A stretch of 64,000 bases of DNA from Gemmatimonadota bacterium (GCA_016712265.1 JADJRJ010000030.1:1240001-1304000); one strand, 5' to 3'; counted from the first letter of the stretch, positions 46,523 through 56,837 are shown. Made by a program: numbers and translations. The notes: generated from the letters alone by a model not told the origin.

Positions 46523-48463
46523 ATGCGAGCATTGCGCTTCTTCCTCCTCGTCGTCGTCGTGGGCTGCGATGCGGCACCTCCTGACGTGGAGTGGCGCGAG
46601 TACGCGAGCGACGCAGCGAGCTCGCGCTTCGCACGTGTCGATCAAGTCGATGCAACGAACGTCGGGCAACTCGAGGTCGCGTGGCGGTGGACATCGCCCG
46701 ACGAGGCCATCCGCGCCAAACGTCCCGAACTGTGGACGCACCTCAACCAGTCGACCCCACTCATGGTAGGGGGCGTGATCTACACCAGCACCTCCATGAG
46801 CCAGGTCGCGGCGATCGACGCCGCCACCGGTGAGACGCGCTGGGTGTTCGACCCCGAGAGCCACAAAGTCGGCTCCTCACCAAACCACTATCACAACCGA
46901 GGCGTCGCCTTCTGGGAGCGCGGCGGCGAGCGACGCGTCATCATCGCCACCGGCGATGCCATGCTCTTCGCGCTTGACGCAGCCACCGGAAAGCCGGTCC
47001 CCACCTTCGGCACCGACGGCCGCATTGACCTCACGCAGGGGCTGCGACGCCCCATCGACCGGCTTGACTACGGCGTGAATTCACCACCGATCATCTGTCG
47101 CGATCGCATCATCGTCGGCTCGTCCATCACCGACTACCCGCGCAACAAGATCATGCCGCCCGGTGACGTGCGCGGCTTCGACGTGGTGACGGGGAAGCAG
47201 GAGTGGGTCTTCGAGTCCATCCCGCAGCCCGGCAGCTTCGGCGCGGAGACCTGGCAGGGTAAGTCGGGGCAGCACACTGGGAATACCAATGTCTGGACGA
47301 TGATGAGCTGCGACAACGAGCTTGGATTCGTGTACCTGCCGTTCGGCACGCCCAGCAACGACTACTACGCGGTCGACCGTCCCGGCGACAACCTCTTTTC
47401 CGAAAGCCTCGTCGCCGTGAACGCCACCACGGGCGAGCGGCAATGGCACTTCCAGATGGTACACCACGGCGTGTGGGACTACGATCTCCCGGCGGCGCCG
47501 AACCTGGTGGACATCACCGTGGACGGTCGCCCCATCAAGGCCGTGGCGCAGGTGAGCAAACATGGCTTCGTCTACGTGTTCGACCGGGTGACAGGCGAGC
47601 CGGTCTGGCCCATCGAAGAACGCCCGGTGCTGCAGACGCCGGTGCTCGCCGGCGAGAAGCTGTCGCCGACGCAACCGTTCCCGACCAAGCCGGCCCCGTT
47701 CGACCGCCAGGGACTGACCAACGACGACCTGATCGACTTCACACCGGAGCTGCGCGCCGAAGCGGAAGCGATCGTGGCGCGGTATCACCACGGGCCGCTG
47801 TTCACGCCTATTGGTGCGCGCGGCACCATCCTGCTGCCCGGCACCGCCGGTGGTGGCAACTGGGCCGGTGCGGCGGTCGATCCAGAGCGTGGCATGTTGT
47901 ACGTCCCCTCGCACACCAGCCCGACACTGATCGAGTTGTCCGCCCCACCGTTAGGCGGCGATGGCTATCACAAGCTCTGGGGTACGCAAGCTCCCGTGCC
48001 CGGGCCGCGGGGACTGCCCATCACCAAACCACCCTACGGACGTATCACCGCCATCGACCTCAACACCGGCGAGCACCGGTGGATGCAGACCGTCGGTGAA
48101 GGGCCGCGCAATCACGAGGCCATCCGTCATCTGAACCTGCCGCCCCTTGGGTGGAATCGGCGTGCCCACGTAATGCTCACGCCGTCGCTGCTCTTCGCGG
48201 CGCAGGGCGGCGATGCCGACGAAGGGCACGGAATCGCTCCCCGCTTGAACGCCGCGGAGGCCAACCTGCGCAACGACGATCCCGCGCTGCTCGCGTTCGA
48301 TCCGCGCGACGGCCGCCAACTCGCGAAGGTGCCGCTGCCGGCGAATGCCACCGGCGCATTCATCACCTACATGCTCGGCGGCGTACAGTACATCGTCATT
48401 CCGGTGGGTGGCGCGTCGCTGCCAGCGGAACTGGTGGCGCTTCGGTTGCCGGCGCGGCGATAA
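46523..48463 (+). CDS. PQQ-dependent dehydrogenase (quinoprotein), membrane-anchored
   Basis: 646 aa. ATG 46523 is chosen because it starts a lipoprotein signal (MRALRFFLLVVVVGC, Cys15); the open frame upstream to 46394 is not family-like. Eight-blade quinoprotein propeller with docking segments ERQWHFQMVHHGVWDYDLP, GRPIKAVAQVSKHGFVYVFD and GGNWAGAAVDPERGMLYVPS. Strongly like the gene truncated at the window start. Oxidises sugars or alcohols in the periplasm with PQQ; no cytochrome domain. It lies between kinase genes, 192 bp downstream of the broken kinase, so the neighbourhood gives no pathway clue. Confidence 0.9.
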   Translation: MRALRFFLLVVVVGCDAAPPDVEWREYASDAASSRFARVDQVDATNVGQLEVAWRWTSPDEAIRAKRPELWTHLNQSTPLMVGGVIYTSTSMSQVAAIDAATGETRWVFDPESHKVGSSPNHYHNRGVAFWERGGERRVIIATGDAMLFALDAATGKPVPTFGTDGRIDLTQGLRRPIDRLDYGVNSPPIICRDRIIVGSSITDYPRNKIMPPGDVRGFDVVTGKQEWVFESIPQPGSFGAETWQGKSGQHTGNTNVWTMMSCDNELGFVYLPFGTPSNDYYAVDRPGDNLFSESLVAVNATTGERQWHFQMVHHGVWDYDLPAAPNLVDITVDGRPIKAVAQVSKHGFVYVFDRVTGEPVWPIEERPVLQTPVLAGEKLSPTQPFPTKPAPFDRQGLTNDDLIDFTPELRAEAEAIVARYHHGPLFTPIGARGTILLPGTAGGGNWAGAAVDPERGMLYVPSHTSPTLIELSAPPLGGDGYHKLWGTQAPVPGPRGLPITKPPYGRITAIDLNTGEHRWMQTVGEGPRNHEAIRHLNLPPLGWNRRAHVMLTPSLLFAAQGGDADEGHGIAPRLNAAEANLRNDDPALLAFDPRDGRQLAKVPLPANATGAFITYMLGGVQYIVIPVGGASLPAELVALRLPARR

Positions 48464-48564
48464 GCGCGCTCGGCGCCCGAGCCTTTACGCTCGGAGCGTG
48501 GGATGCGGTTGGCGCCCGCACAAAGCAGCCGGGGGGCTGTCGGGCAGGAAGTGGCGGGGATTTC

Positions 48565-50956
48565 TCACTTCGACCGCCCACCGTCCGGTAGCGTCAATCG
48601 GTCCACATCGAGGTTGAACCGACGCAGGACCGCCGCGAACCGCGGCTCCGCGCGCAGTGGGTCGAATGTCGGCGTGACGAACGCTTGCGCAACCAGCAAC
48701 TGCGGCTCGGACTCGGCGGCGGCCTCGATTGCAGTCAGCGCACCGCTCACGTCACCCAGACCGAGCCTGATGTACATGAGACCAACGTATCGCCCCCACG
48801 TCCCGCTCGGCGTGGCTTCCAATTCGCGAAGGATCGCCGTCGCCTCTTCGCGCGCCCCAGACTGAGCGAGCCCCCACGCGGCCAATCCGAGCGGCTGCGC
48901 TGTCGTCGCGCCGCGCAGCAGTCGTGCCTGGACGGCTGCCTCTTCGAGACGGCCTGCCTGAAGGAGTACAATCACGGCGATACTGCTGACGGAGGTATTA
49001 TCAGGGCCGAGCGCGACCGCCCGCCGCGATTCGCTGACGCCTTCTTCGTGTCGGCCGAGCATGACAAACGCCCAGCCGCGATAACTCGCGGCGGTCGGGT
49101 ACAGCGGGTCAAGGCGACTCGCGTTCTCCAGATAAACCAGTGCTTCCCGCACGCGCCCAATGTTGACCAGCAGCTCGCCCAGGCGAAACTGTGCCTCCGC
49201 TGCTCGCGGATCGAGCGCGATTGCGCGCCTGAGCTCACGCTCCGCGTCAACCCAGGCGAAGGTCTCGATACTCGCATGGCCCAGTGCGGTGTGCGCGTCT
49301 GCCAGCGAGTCATCAAGCGCGACCGCGCGCTCCGCGGCGGCTCGTCCGCGGGGAAGCACATCGCGCGACTTCACATCCAGGTAAGAGCTCTGCACGATCA
49401 GCACGGACGCGAGCAGTGCGTGGGCCTTGGCATAGGCGGGATCGGCAGCGACCGCCGCCATCGCCGAGCGTTCCGCCTCACGTAGTCCCGGGCCGCGACC
49501 ACGATAGAGCTCGAGTGCCCGCAGGTAGTGATCGTACGCAGCGAGATTGGCCGTGCCGCCGCGGGCGCCCGCCGCTTGCACCACGTCACCGCTCGCCAGC
49601 CGCACCTGCAGCGCGCCCACGATCGATCGCGTGATGTCGTCCTGAACGGCGAACACATCCTCCAGCGCGCGCTCGTACGTCTCGGCCCAGATCACCCGCC
49701 CGTCGACCGCATTGGTCAACTCCGCGGACACCCGGATGCGTTCCCCCGCCCGACGGACGGTGCCGTCGAGCACGGCATTCACATTCAACGCCGTGCCGAT
49801 CTCGCGGGCGCCGTCACCCTGTTGCTTGACGCGCGCCGCCGACGCCCTCCCGGCGAGTCGCAAGCCAGGAATGCGACTGAGCGCACCGGTGAGTTCCTCG
49901 GCGATACCGGCGGCGAAGTAGTTGTTGGCCGTGTCGCCGCCCATCGAGGTGAACGGGAGCACGGCGAGGGAGCGCTCCTCCTCCGTGGACGTGGCCGCGC
50001 CACGCGCCGTGAGCAACGAGACCGCAACAACGCCTGCTGCCACGGAGTCCGGCGACCATCTGCCACCGTCTCGTTGCCGGCACGGACACCGCTCGCGCCG
50101 CAACGTTGCTGTCCATCGCCGCGCCGGCCAGGGCATCGGCGAACGCACCGCAGCTGCTGAACCGATCGGCCGGGGCCTTCTCGAGCGCGCGCAGGATGGC
50201 TGCCTCCACCCCCGCTGGCACGGCCGGCCGCGTGGTGCGAATCGACCGCGGGGCCTCGGTCATCAGGCGCGCAATGATCGCCTGCACCGTCGGCCCCGTG
50301 TGCGGCGGTTCGCCGCTGAGCAACTCGTACGCGATGACCCCCAGCGCATACTGATCTGCACGCGCGTCGACGCCCTGCATCCCCGCCGCCTGCTCGGGGC
50401 TCATGTAGTGCGGCGTCCCCAACGACAGCCCAGTCTGCGTCATCCGCTCGGCGCCGGCCTGCGCCACGGCCAGGGCAATGCCGAAGTCGGCAATCACCGG
50501 CTGGCCAGCCTGCAGCAGGATGTTCTCTGGCTTGAGGTCGCGATGGACGATGCCGCGCGCGTGTGCAAAATCGAGCGCGCTGGCGATCGACGTGATCAGC
50601 CGAACGGTTTCATCGACGGGAAGCTGGGGTTGCGCGAGCATCCGCGCGCGCAGCGTCTCGCCCTCCACAAAGGGCATCACGTAGTACAACAAGCCGTCGG
50701 CTTCGCCGCTGTCGAACAGAGGCAGCAGGTGAGGATGCTGCAAACTGGCCGTCGTGCGGATCTCGCTCAGAAACCGCTCCGCCCCCAGCACCGCGCCGAG
50801 TTCGGGCTTGAGCACCTTGATGGCAACCCGCCGTTGGTGCTTCAGATCCTCGGCAAGGTAGACCGTGGCCATGCCACCCTGACCAAGCTCGCGCTCGATG
50901 CGGTAGCGGTCGGTAAGGGCGGCCGCGAGGCGCGAGGTGGGATCCGATGGGTTCAC
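48565..50956 (-). pseudogene. Ser/Thr protein kinase with TolB-like and TPR domains, frame-shifted
   Basis: Kinase half from GTG 50956: G25-QGGMATV, K47, HRDLKPEN, DFG and SLGTPHYMSPEQ, ending in frame near VPATRRWQMVAG. The membrane helix (VAAGVVAVSLLTARGAA), TolB-like domain (SLAVLPFTSMGGDTANNYFAAGIAEELTGAL) and TPRs continue in another frame from about 50055 to 48565. One extra base (or two missing) near 50040-50070 accounts for it. Otherwise the gene parallels the intact kinase at 38469-40931 along its whole length, with the same C-terminal LTLPDGGRSK. Unrepaired, it would give a soluble kinase of about 380 aa with a nonsense tail. Confidence 0.85.
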
Positions 50957-50996
50957 CCGGACAATGTGGCGCCCAGGGGTGGTATGCGCGACCCGG

Positions 50997-52646
50997 TCAC
51001 CGACGGGGCCGAAGGTCGGTCACGACGATGAGGTGGTCAGACGCGATCTGCGAGTCCCCACGCTCCAGGCCCAGCGCCGCCGCCATCGTCGCCGTGAGGT
51101 CCTCACTCGCGAACACGAAGCCACCGGTCCGCTCGAGCGCAGCAGCGGAATAGAGCGTCAGGTCCAGCCGCCCCGGGCCGAACAGGTCGACCTCCGGATT
51201 GCGCCAGGTCGCCCAGGTCGCCTCGCCCAGGCGCGCGGGATCGGCGAGCCGCAGGTCACCGCCGTCGATATCAAGACCGCGCATCAGCTCCGCCACCGGA
51301 GCGAAGGCGCCGACCGGGTTGAAATCACCCGCAATCACCAGCGGCGCACGACGCCCCCGGAGCTCCCGGGCGATCGCGTCCCGGAGGGTACGCACCTGCA
51401 GCAGTCGCACGGCATCGTTCGGGCTGCCGTGGTAGCCTGCGCTGCGCAGGTCCAGCGGCACGAACAGGACGTCCATCCCGCCGACGTCCACCCACGCCCC
51501 AGTCGCGGAGATCTGATCCCGCTCCTCCACATCGAGTGTGCGGCGGAAGTCCGCCGGCACGATCACGCGCAGGCTGTCGAGCGCCCCGGGCGCGAACTCC
51601 ACGCGCGCCATGGCCTCAGCCGGACGGATGGGGCGGTCCCGGGTCGCCACGATGGTCTTCTGCCGCCCGCCACTCCCCGAGCGCACCCATCGCCAGGCCC
51701 CCAGCGCCGAAAGCATCGGCTCTTCAAAGAATGCGGCGAGAGAGGAGTCCGAAACGTCCTCGTACACCTCGTCCAGCAGCACCACGTCGGGCTGGACGGC
51801 GGCGAGCAGTCGAGCGTGACGCGCAGGCCTGCGAAAGCGGTCACCCGCAACGTTCCACTGTGCGACGCGCGCGCTCCGGGGCGCGCGCGACGGCACTCCG
51901 GGTGAGGTACGAATGAACGGATCGGGACCGGGCCTCGTGCGAAGGGTGTGGCGAGCGATGTCGCTCCGGCTCAGTATCGTGCCCTGGTCCTCAAAGACCA
52001 ACTGCATCCGCAGGGTCTGGCCAAGTCGGGCGAAGCCGTCCGGCGCGCCAAAGCGCGCGAGGCGCAGCTCAAATCGTCGAGCGCTCCATGTGGGCATCAT
52101 GACCAAGCCCACGTCGTGAGCGTTCCGGCGCGTGCCAGGGCCCTGCGCGGATGCGTCACCATTCGGCACTCGGAGCGACGCGCCCGCACCGCGCGTCCCG
52201 GGCGGCCCGGGCTTCGTCGGCGACAGGTCCACCACCGAGTCGATCCCCGCTGCGCCGTGTACGGTCCCGCCGGTCGTGGGATCGTCGTCCGCGTCGAGCA
52301 ACACATGCAACGTGCCTGGCAGTCCCTGTGCCGTAATCGTGTCGCGCGCCGCAAACGAGAGGTAGAACCACGCCGCGTCATCCGCGACCCACACGGTGTC
52401 GAGGTGCACGGCGCTCCCGTCCACGGTCTCGAAGTGCATGAGGAGCGGAGCGCCCGCCATTTGCCAGTCGTTGAAATGCCCATCGATCGCGATGGCGTTG
52501 CCGCGTGCCGCGTCCACTCGAGGCACCACGGTCGTCGCGCCGGGGGGTCGGCACGCGCCTGCCACGGTCACCGCGAGGCAAAAGGCCAACGGTACCAGAA
52601 GGGATGCGATCGCGAATCGTGCGCGCGCGGGCTGCCGGGCAAGCAT
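50997..52646 (-). CDS. Secreted lipoprotein: CBM9-like domain plus EEP nuclease/phosphatase domain
   Basis: 549 aa from ATG 52646, which starts a lipoprotein signal (lipobox VAGAC, C32); the open frame further upstream is a shadow of the divergent kinase. Residues 45-230 are a CBM9/DOMON-type sandwich (AIAIDGHFNDWQMAG, WVADDAAWFYLSFAARD, HVLLDADDDPTTGG). Residues 265-549 form an endonuclease/exonuclease/phosphatase domain: VAQWNVAGDRFR, LDEVYED, IAGDFNPVG and the terminal SDH in IASDHLIVV. The metal-binding Asn, Glu, Asp and His are present, so it is probably active on extracellular nucleic acid or a phosphoester. Divergent from the next kinase, 90 bp apart. Confidence 0.82.
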   Translation of the reverse strand: MLARQPARARFAIASLLVPLAFCLAVTVAGACRPPGATTVVPRVDAARGNAIAIDGHFNDWQMAGAPLLMHFETVDGSAVHLDTVWVADDAAWFYLSFAARDTITAQGLPGTLHVLLDADDDPTTGGTVHGAAGIDSVVDLSPTKPGPPGTRGAGASLRVPNGDASAQGPGTRRNAHDVGLVMMPTWSARRFELRLARFGAPDGFARLGQTLRMQLVFEDQGTILSRSDIARHTLRTRPGPDPFIRTSPGVPSRAPRSARVAQWNVAGDRFRRPARHARLLAAVQPDVVLLDEVYEDVSDSSLAAFFEEPMLSALGAWRWVRSGSGGRQKTIVATRDRPIRPAEAMARVEFAPGALDSLRVIVPADFRRTLDVEERDQISATGAWVDVGGMDVLFVPLDLRSAGYHGSPNDAVRLLQVRTLRDAIARELRGRRAPLVIAGDFNPVGAFAPVAELMRGLDIDGGDLRLADPARLGEATWATWRNPEVDLFGPGRLDLTLYSAAALERTGGFVFASEDLTATMAAALGLERGDSQIASDHLIVVTDLRPRR

Positions 52647-52736
52647 GCAGCAAGCTACCGCGTCGTGGCCCTGGTCGCAGCCCTCCGGCGGCTCCAAGGC
52701 TGGCACCACCTCGCGCGCGGAACGTATGTTGAGCGC

Positions 52737-55382
52737 ATGCCCATTCGTGAGCGATTGCAGCACTCCCTGACCGATCGCTACCGCCTCGAGCGCGAGCTCG
52801 GACAGGGCGGAATGGCTACGGTCTACCTGGCGGAGGACCTCAAGCACAAGCGGCAGGTCGCGATCAAGGTGCTCAAGCCGGAACTCGCGGCCGTACTCGG
52901 CGCCGAGCGTTTCGTCCAGGAGATCACGACGACGGCGGCGCTGCAGCATCCGCACATCCTGCCGCTGTTCGACTCCGGCGAGGCGGACGGGTTCCTGTAC
53001 TACGTGATGCCGTTCATCGACGGCGAGACGTCGCGCGCGAAGCTCGACCGCGAGACGCAGCTGGGCGTTGAGGAGGCGGTGAAGATCGCCACAGAGGTGG
53101 CCGATGCGCTGCACTACGCCCACGCCAACGGCGTGATCCATCGCGATATCAAGCCGGAGAATATCCTGCTGGCGAATGGCCGGCCGATGGTGGCGGACTT
53201 CGGGATCGCGCTCGCTGTCTCGGCCGCGGCCGGCGGCCGGATGACCGAGACGGGGTTGTCGTTAGGTACCCCGCACTACATGAGTCCCGAGCAGGCCACC
53301 GCCGAGAAGGAGATCTCTGCGCGCAGCGATGTGTACTCGCTGGCCTCGGTGTTGTACGAGATGCTCGCCGGCCAGCCACCGCACAGCGGTTCCAGCGCGC
53401 AGCAGATCATCATGAAGATCATCACCGAACCGGCACCGCTGGTGACGCAGTACCGGAAGTCGGTGCCCCCGCACGTCGCAGCGGCCCTGGCCAGGGCGCT
53501 CGAGAAACTTCCGGCCGACCGCTTCGCAAGCGCTCAGGCTTTCGCTGGTGCGCTCGGGGATCCCTCCTTCCGCGCGGCCGGGGGCGGGCTCGCCGCAGCA
53601 GGGAGACGCTCGGCGCGCACATGGAGAGACCTGCTCCCGATTGCGACCACGGCACTCGTGGTGGGCACGGCCACCTTCCTGGCCGGCCGCCAGGTCGGGA
53701 GTGGACCAACCGCATTCGACGTTGGACTCCCGGACACGGCGCAGCTCGCGTTCGTCATGGATGGTCCGTTTGGAGTCGAGTGGCCTGCGCTGTCGGTGTC
53801 GCCCGATGGGGACTTCATCGTTTACGTCGCGCATCGCGGCACTGCGAACGAACTCTGGTACCGCAGTCTTGTCAGTGATGAAGCCCGGCCCTTGCCGGGG
53901 ACGAGGGGTGGATACCTTCCCGCGATCTCGCCCGATGGCCGATGGGTTGCCTTCGTCGATGGGAAGGTATTGCGCAAGGTCGCGGTGGATGGAGGAGCGC
54001 CTCCCAGTGATGTCGCCGAGGCCCTGGCGCCCATCGGCATTGAATGGTCGGGCCCCGATGAACTGCTCATCGCGGCCGACTTTGGCGGACGCACGGAGTG
54101 GGTGCGCATGAGCGATGGGGTGAAGAGCCGCATCGGAGGCGTGTGTGGGTGGCCCACGCGCGTTCCCGAAACCGACGACATCTTCTGCCAACCCCAGGCC
54201 GGTGTGGGCGGGGCTCCGCGGATTGTGACCCTCGGAGCCGACGGTGCCGTGCCGCTCTCAGCCACGGCCGGGAAGATCCTCGGCGACAGCGCGCGTCCCC
54301 TCGCCGGCATGACCCCGAAGATCGTTGGGGACCACGTGGTCTTCGTCGACGTGGAGGGGAACCTCATGGCCGCGGCCTACGACCGAAAGTCCCGGTCGTT
54401 CGGCGCCAACCGCGTCGTGCATCGCGGGTTGCGCCGTGCATCGTTTGGTACGATGGGTCACCTGGATGTGACGCGGGCTGGCGACCTGGTCTACGTCCCA
54501 GGCTCGAACGGTGGGATGGGACAGTTTGTGGCGACGCAACCCGGCGGAACAACGCGCATCCTCCCGATCCCGGTCAAGGAGCACCAGAACTTCAATGTGT
54601 CGTACGACGGACGTCGGCTCGCCGCGTCGTCGCGAGGCGTTGGGGGGTTCGAACTCTGGGTGTATGACGTCGCCTCCGGACAGGGCGATCGAGTCGCCAG
54701 CGGCTTCGGTGTGGCCTATCCCGTCTGGGCACCCGACGGATCGCTGGTGTACTCGACGCAGCCGTCGTCGGCCGATCGCGTGTGGACCATGCTGGTGCCC
54801 CCCGACGGAACGAGTCCGTCCATCATCCCGGGTCTCACCATGGATCCATTGGCGTTCGTTTCCCGGCGCTTTCTCGTTGGATCGACGCAACTGGATGTGA
54901 CGGTCGCGACACTCGAGGGCGACCGCGTGGTGCGAACCGACACGCTGAAGCTTCCCAACGCCCAGTACTATCCCGTGGCGTCGCCGGATGGGCGCTGGAT
55001 CGCGTATGCCGGCGCTGAGAAGGGGAAGATCCAGCTCCTCGTGACGCCCTTTCCTGCCATGAACCGGCAGTACAAGGTGTCCATCGATGCGGCATCGGAA
55101 CCCCTCTGGCTGCCCGATGGGAGTCTCGTGTACCGCGACAGGTTGTGCTGGTACCGGCTGCGACCCCGCCCCGGTGCCGTGCCGCCGCTCGATGCGCCCG
55201 CATCGCTGTTTTGCGATGAGAAGTTCGTCAATACGCCAGGTCCATCAAACGTCTCGATGCCGGACGGAAGCCTGCTCTACCTTCGCAGCGTCACACCGAC
55301 GACGGCAGGGTACGTGCGCGTCGTCCGTGGGTGGGTGGAGACGCTCTCGGATGAGGGGAGCGGCACCGAGGCTTCCAAATGA
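52737..55382 (+). CDS. Ser/Thr protein kinase with C-terminal PD40/TolB propeller
   Basis: 881 aa from ATG 52737. Kinase domain about 15-285: G22-QGGMATV, K44, HRDIKPEN, DFG and SLGTPHYMSPEQ. Membrane helix near 300-320 (LLPIATTALVVGTATFLAG). The outer domain is a six-bladed TolB-like propeller (VSPDGDFIVYVAHRGTANELWYRSL, ISPDGRWVAFVDG, ASPDGRWIAYAG). Blade sequences are close to those of the 41073 gene (both have GTANELWYRSL/GAGNELWYRSL), so these two are recent paralogues. A hairpin separates it from the convergent DUF1579 gene. Confidence 0.92.
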   Translation: MPIRERLQHSLTDRYRLERELGQGGMATVYLAEDLKHKRQVAIKVLKPELAAVLGAERFVQEITTTAALQHPHILPLFDSGEADGFLYYVMPFIDGETSRAKLDRETQLGVEEAVKIATEVADALHYAHANGVIHRDIKPENILLANGRPMVADFGIALAVSAAAGGRMTETGLSLGTPHYMSPEQATAEKEISARSDVYSLASVLYEMLAGQPPHSGSSAQQIIMKIITEPAPLVTQYRKSVPPHVAAALARALEKLPADRFASAQAFAGALGDPSFRAAGGGLAAAGRRSARTWRDLLPIATTALVVGTATFLAGRQVGSGPTAFDVGLPDTAQLAFVMDGPFGVEWPALSVSPDGDFIVYVAHRGTANELWYRSLVSDEARPLPGTRGGYLPAISPDGRWVAFVDGKVLRKVAVDGGAPPSDVAEALAPIGIEWSGPDELLIAADFGGRTEWVRMSDGVKSRIGGVCGWPTRVPETDDIFCQPQAGVGGAPRIVTLGADGAVPLSATAGKILGDSARPLAGMTPKIVGDHVVFVDVEGNLMAAAYDRKSRSFGANRVVHRGLRRASFGTMGHLDVTRAGDLVYVPGSNGGMGQFVATQPGGTTRILPIPVKEHQNFNVSYDGRRLAASSRGVGGFELWVYDVASGQGDRVASGFGVAYPVWAPDGSLVYSTQPSSADRVWTMLVPPDGTSPSIIPGLTMDPLAFVSRRFLVGSTQLDVTVATLEGDRVVRTDTLKLPNAQYYPVASPDGRWIAYAGAEKGKIQLLVTPFPAMNRQYKVSIDAASEPLWLPDGSLVYRDRLCWYRLRPRPGAVPPLDAPASLFCDEKFVNTPGPSNVSMPDGSLLYLRSVTPTTAGYVRVVRGWVETLSDEGSGTEASK

Positions 55383-55383
55383 C

Positions 55384-55422
55384 CGACGCGCGCCGGGCCT
55401 GACCTGAAGCCGGCGCGTCGGC
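55384..55422. terminator. Bidirectional hairpin between convergent genes
   Basis: CCGACGCGCGCCGG (55384-55397) pairs with CCGGCGCGTCGG (55411-55422) with a 2-nt bulge. It lies between the stops of the kinase (55382) and the DUF1579 gene (55426). Confidence 0.65.
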
Positions 55423-55425
55423 TGC

Positions 55426-55977
55426 CTAACGCGCCACGCGCCGCAGCCGCATCTCCATCGTCGGAATCCACTGCTGGCCATCACGGCTGAACTCCCCGCG
55501 TTCGTGCCACTCTCCCTCGGGGGTCAGGCGGATCGTGTAGCGCGTTCGCCCCCCCGGCACCTCGAAGCCCCAGGTGAATCCCTGTCCCTCCGACAGCGGT
55601 GTCACCACGAAGGTCCCCTCGCGACCCTCATGGGTCATCGATCGCAACTGGTACCCACGCTCCGGGCGCCAGTCCAGCACGCCAAACGCCTGGAACGCCG
55701 TATCCCCGACGGTTCCGTCCTTCAGCATCCGGCCAATGCCATCGATCACGAGCACCTGGCCACTCAGCGCGAATCGGACATGTTCGGCCTGGCGGACGTG
55801 CTCCGTGCGCCCGGGACCCATCATCATCCGCGCGTCGCCGCTCCACTCACCGACCATGAACGCGAGCTTCTGCATGGCCTCACGGCGCGCAACCGGGTCC
55901 GACGCCGTCGGCTGCGCGTCAGACGACACGGCGGCAAGGATCGACACCGCGACGAGAACCCGCGCAACAGCTGACAT
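55426..55977 (-). CDS. DUF1579 family exported protein
   Basis: 183 aa from ATG 55977 (GGAG 8 bp upstream; GTG 55986 has none). Signal peptide MSAVARVLVAVSILAAVSSDA. DUF1579 features: MQKLAFMVGEWSGDARM, LVIDGIGRM, FGVLDWRPERGYQLRSM and a strand-rich C-terminus ending in EFSRDGQQWIPTMEMRLRRV. Predicted lipocalin-like barrel; function unknown. It is the last gene of the minus-strand group, behind an AraC-type regulator. Confidence 0.82.
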   Translation of the reverse strand: MSAVARVLVAVSILAAVSSDAQPTASDPVARREAMQKLAFMVGEWSGDARMMMGPGRTEHVRQAEHVRFALSGQVLVIDGIGRMLKDGTVGDTAFQAFGVLDWRPERGYQLRSMTHEGREGTFVVTPLSEGQGFTWGFEVPGGRTRYTIRLTPEGEWHERGEFSRDGQQWIPTMEMRLRRVAR

Positions 55978-56052
55978 GACCGACACTCCGGGTGGGATGA
56001 CAACCGAAAGCTGCCGCGGCGCACCGCGGTCGGCTTGAAGGAATCCGCCACC

Positions 56053-56835
56053 TCACGGACGGATCTTCCCGTGACTGATCCGCCCGATCAGTCGCGCCAC
56101 CTCACTGGGTGGCGCTCCATGAATCTCCCGAAACTCGCGCGTGAGGTGCGCGTGGTCGGAATAACCGACGTCCGCCGCGATGTAACTCCAGGTCGTCGCG
56201 GGAGCCTCGACATGGCGCGCCGCCGCCTCGCGGAACCGGCGCACCTTGGCATAACGCTTGAGCGTGAGTCCCGTCGCTGCCCTGAATCGCCGAAGGAGCG
56301 TGCGTGGGGTCAGCCCCACCGTCCCCGGCAACTCCCCCACCGGGATCGCCCCCTTCGACGCGACGATGGCCAGGACGGCGAGCCGGACCGGCGCGTCGAG
56401 CGGGACGGTGGCCCAGTCACTCCCGAGGGCCCAACGAGACAGTGCATGCCGTACCCCATCGTCCCCCGCCCCGTCGTCCAGCGCGCGCACCACTCCCGCG
56501 GCCGCCGCCGAGAGGTGGGCAGGCGCCCGTTCACTTCGCCCGACCCACGCAGCGGCTTCAACACGAAGGCAAGCAGCCCCCGCATCAGGCCAGAAACGCA
56601 TCCCCCAATACCGATCGCCGGGGAAAATGGGCACGACCAACGGCCGGTCGTGCGCCCCAATCAGGATCATCTCCGTCGGTCCCCGCGCATGCGCCGCGAC
56701 GGCGAGGCTCACACACCCGTCCGGTGGTACGAAATGCTGGACGACGCCGTCGCTGTCCGCCGGTCGCTCGAATCGCCAGATCGACAACAGGTGGCCGGCG
56801 AGCTCCGGTGGTACGGGGAACTCCTCGTAGCGCAC
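56053..56835 (-). CDS. AraC family transcriptional regulator
   Basis: 260 aa from GTG 56835. N-terminal DUF6597-type domain (about 1-110; YEEFPVPPELAGHLLSIWRFE, HFVPPDGCVSL). C-terminal AraC DNA-binding domain with both helix-turn-helix units: VGELPGTVGLTPRTLLRRFRAATGLTLKRY and WSYIAADVGYSDHAHLTREFREIHGAPPSE. The start lies 2 bp after the isomerase-like gene's stop, so it is co-transcribed with the sugar enzymes and may regulate them. The inducer is unknown. Confidence 0.9.
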   Translation of the reverse strand: MRYEEFPVPPELAGHLLSIWRFERPADSDGVVQHFVPPDGCVSLAVAAHARGPTEMILIGAHDRPLVVPIFPGDRYWGMRFWPDAGAACLRVEAAAWVGRSERAPAHLSAAAAGVVRALDDGAGDDGVRHALSRWALGSDWATVPLDAPVRLAVLAIVASKGAIPVGELPGTVGLTPRTLLRRFRAATGLTLKRYAKVRRFREAAARHVEAPATTWSYIAADVGYSDHAHLTREFREIHGAPPSEVARLIGRISHGKIRP

Positions 56836-56837
56836 CG

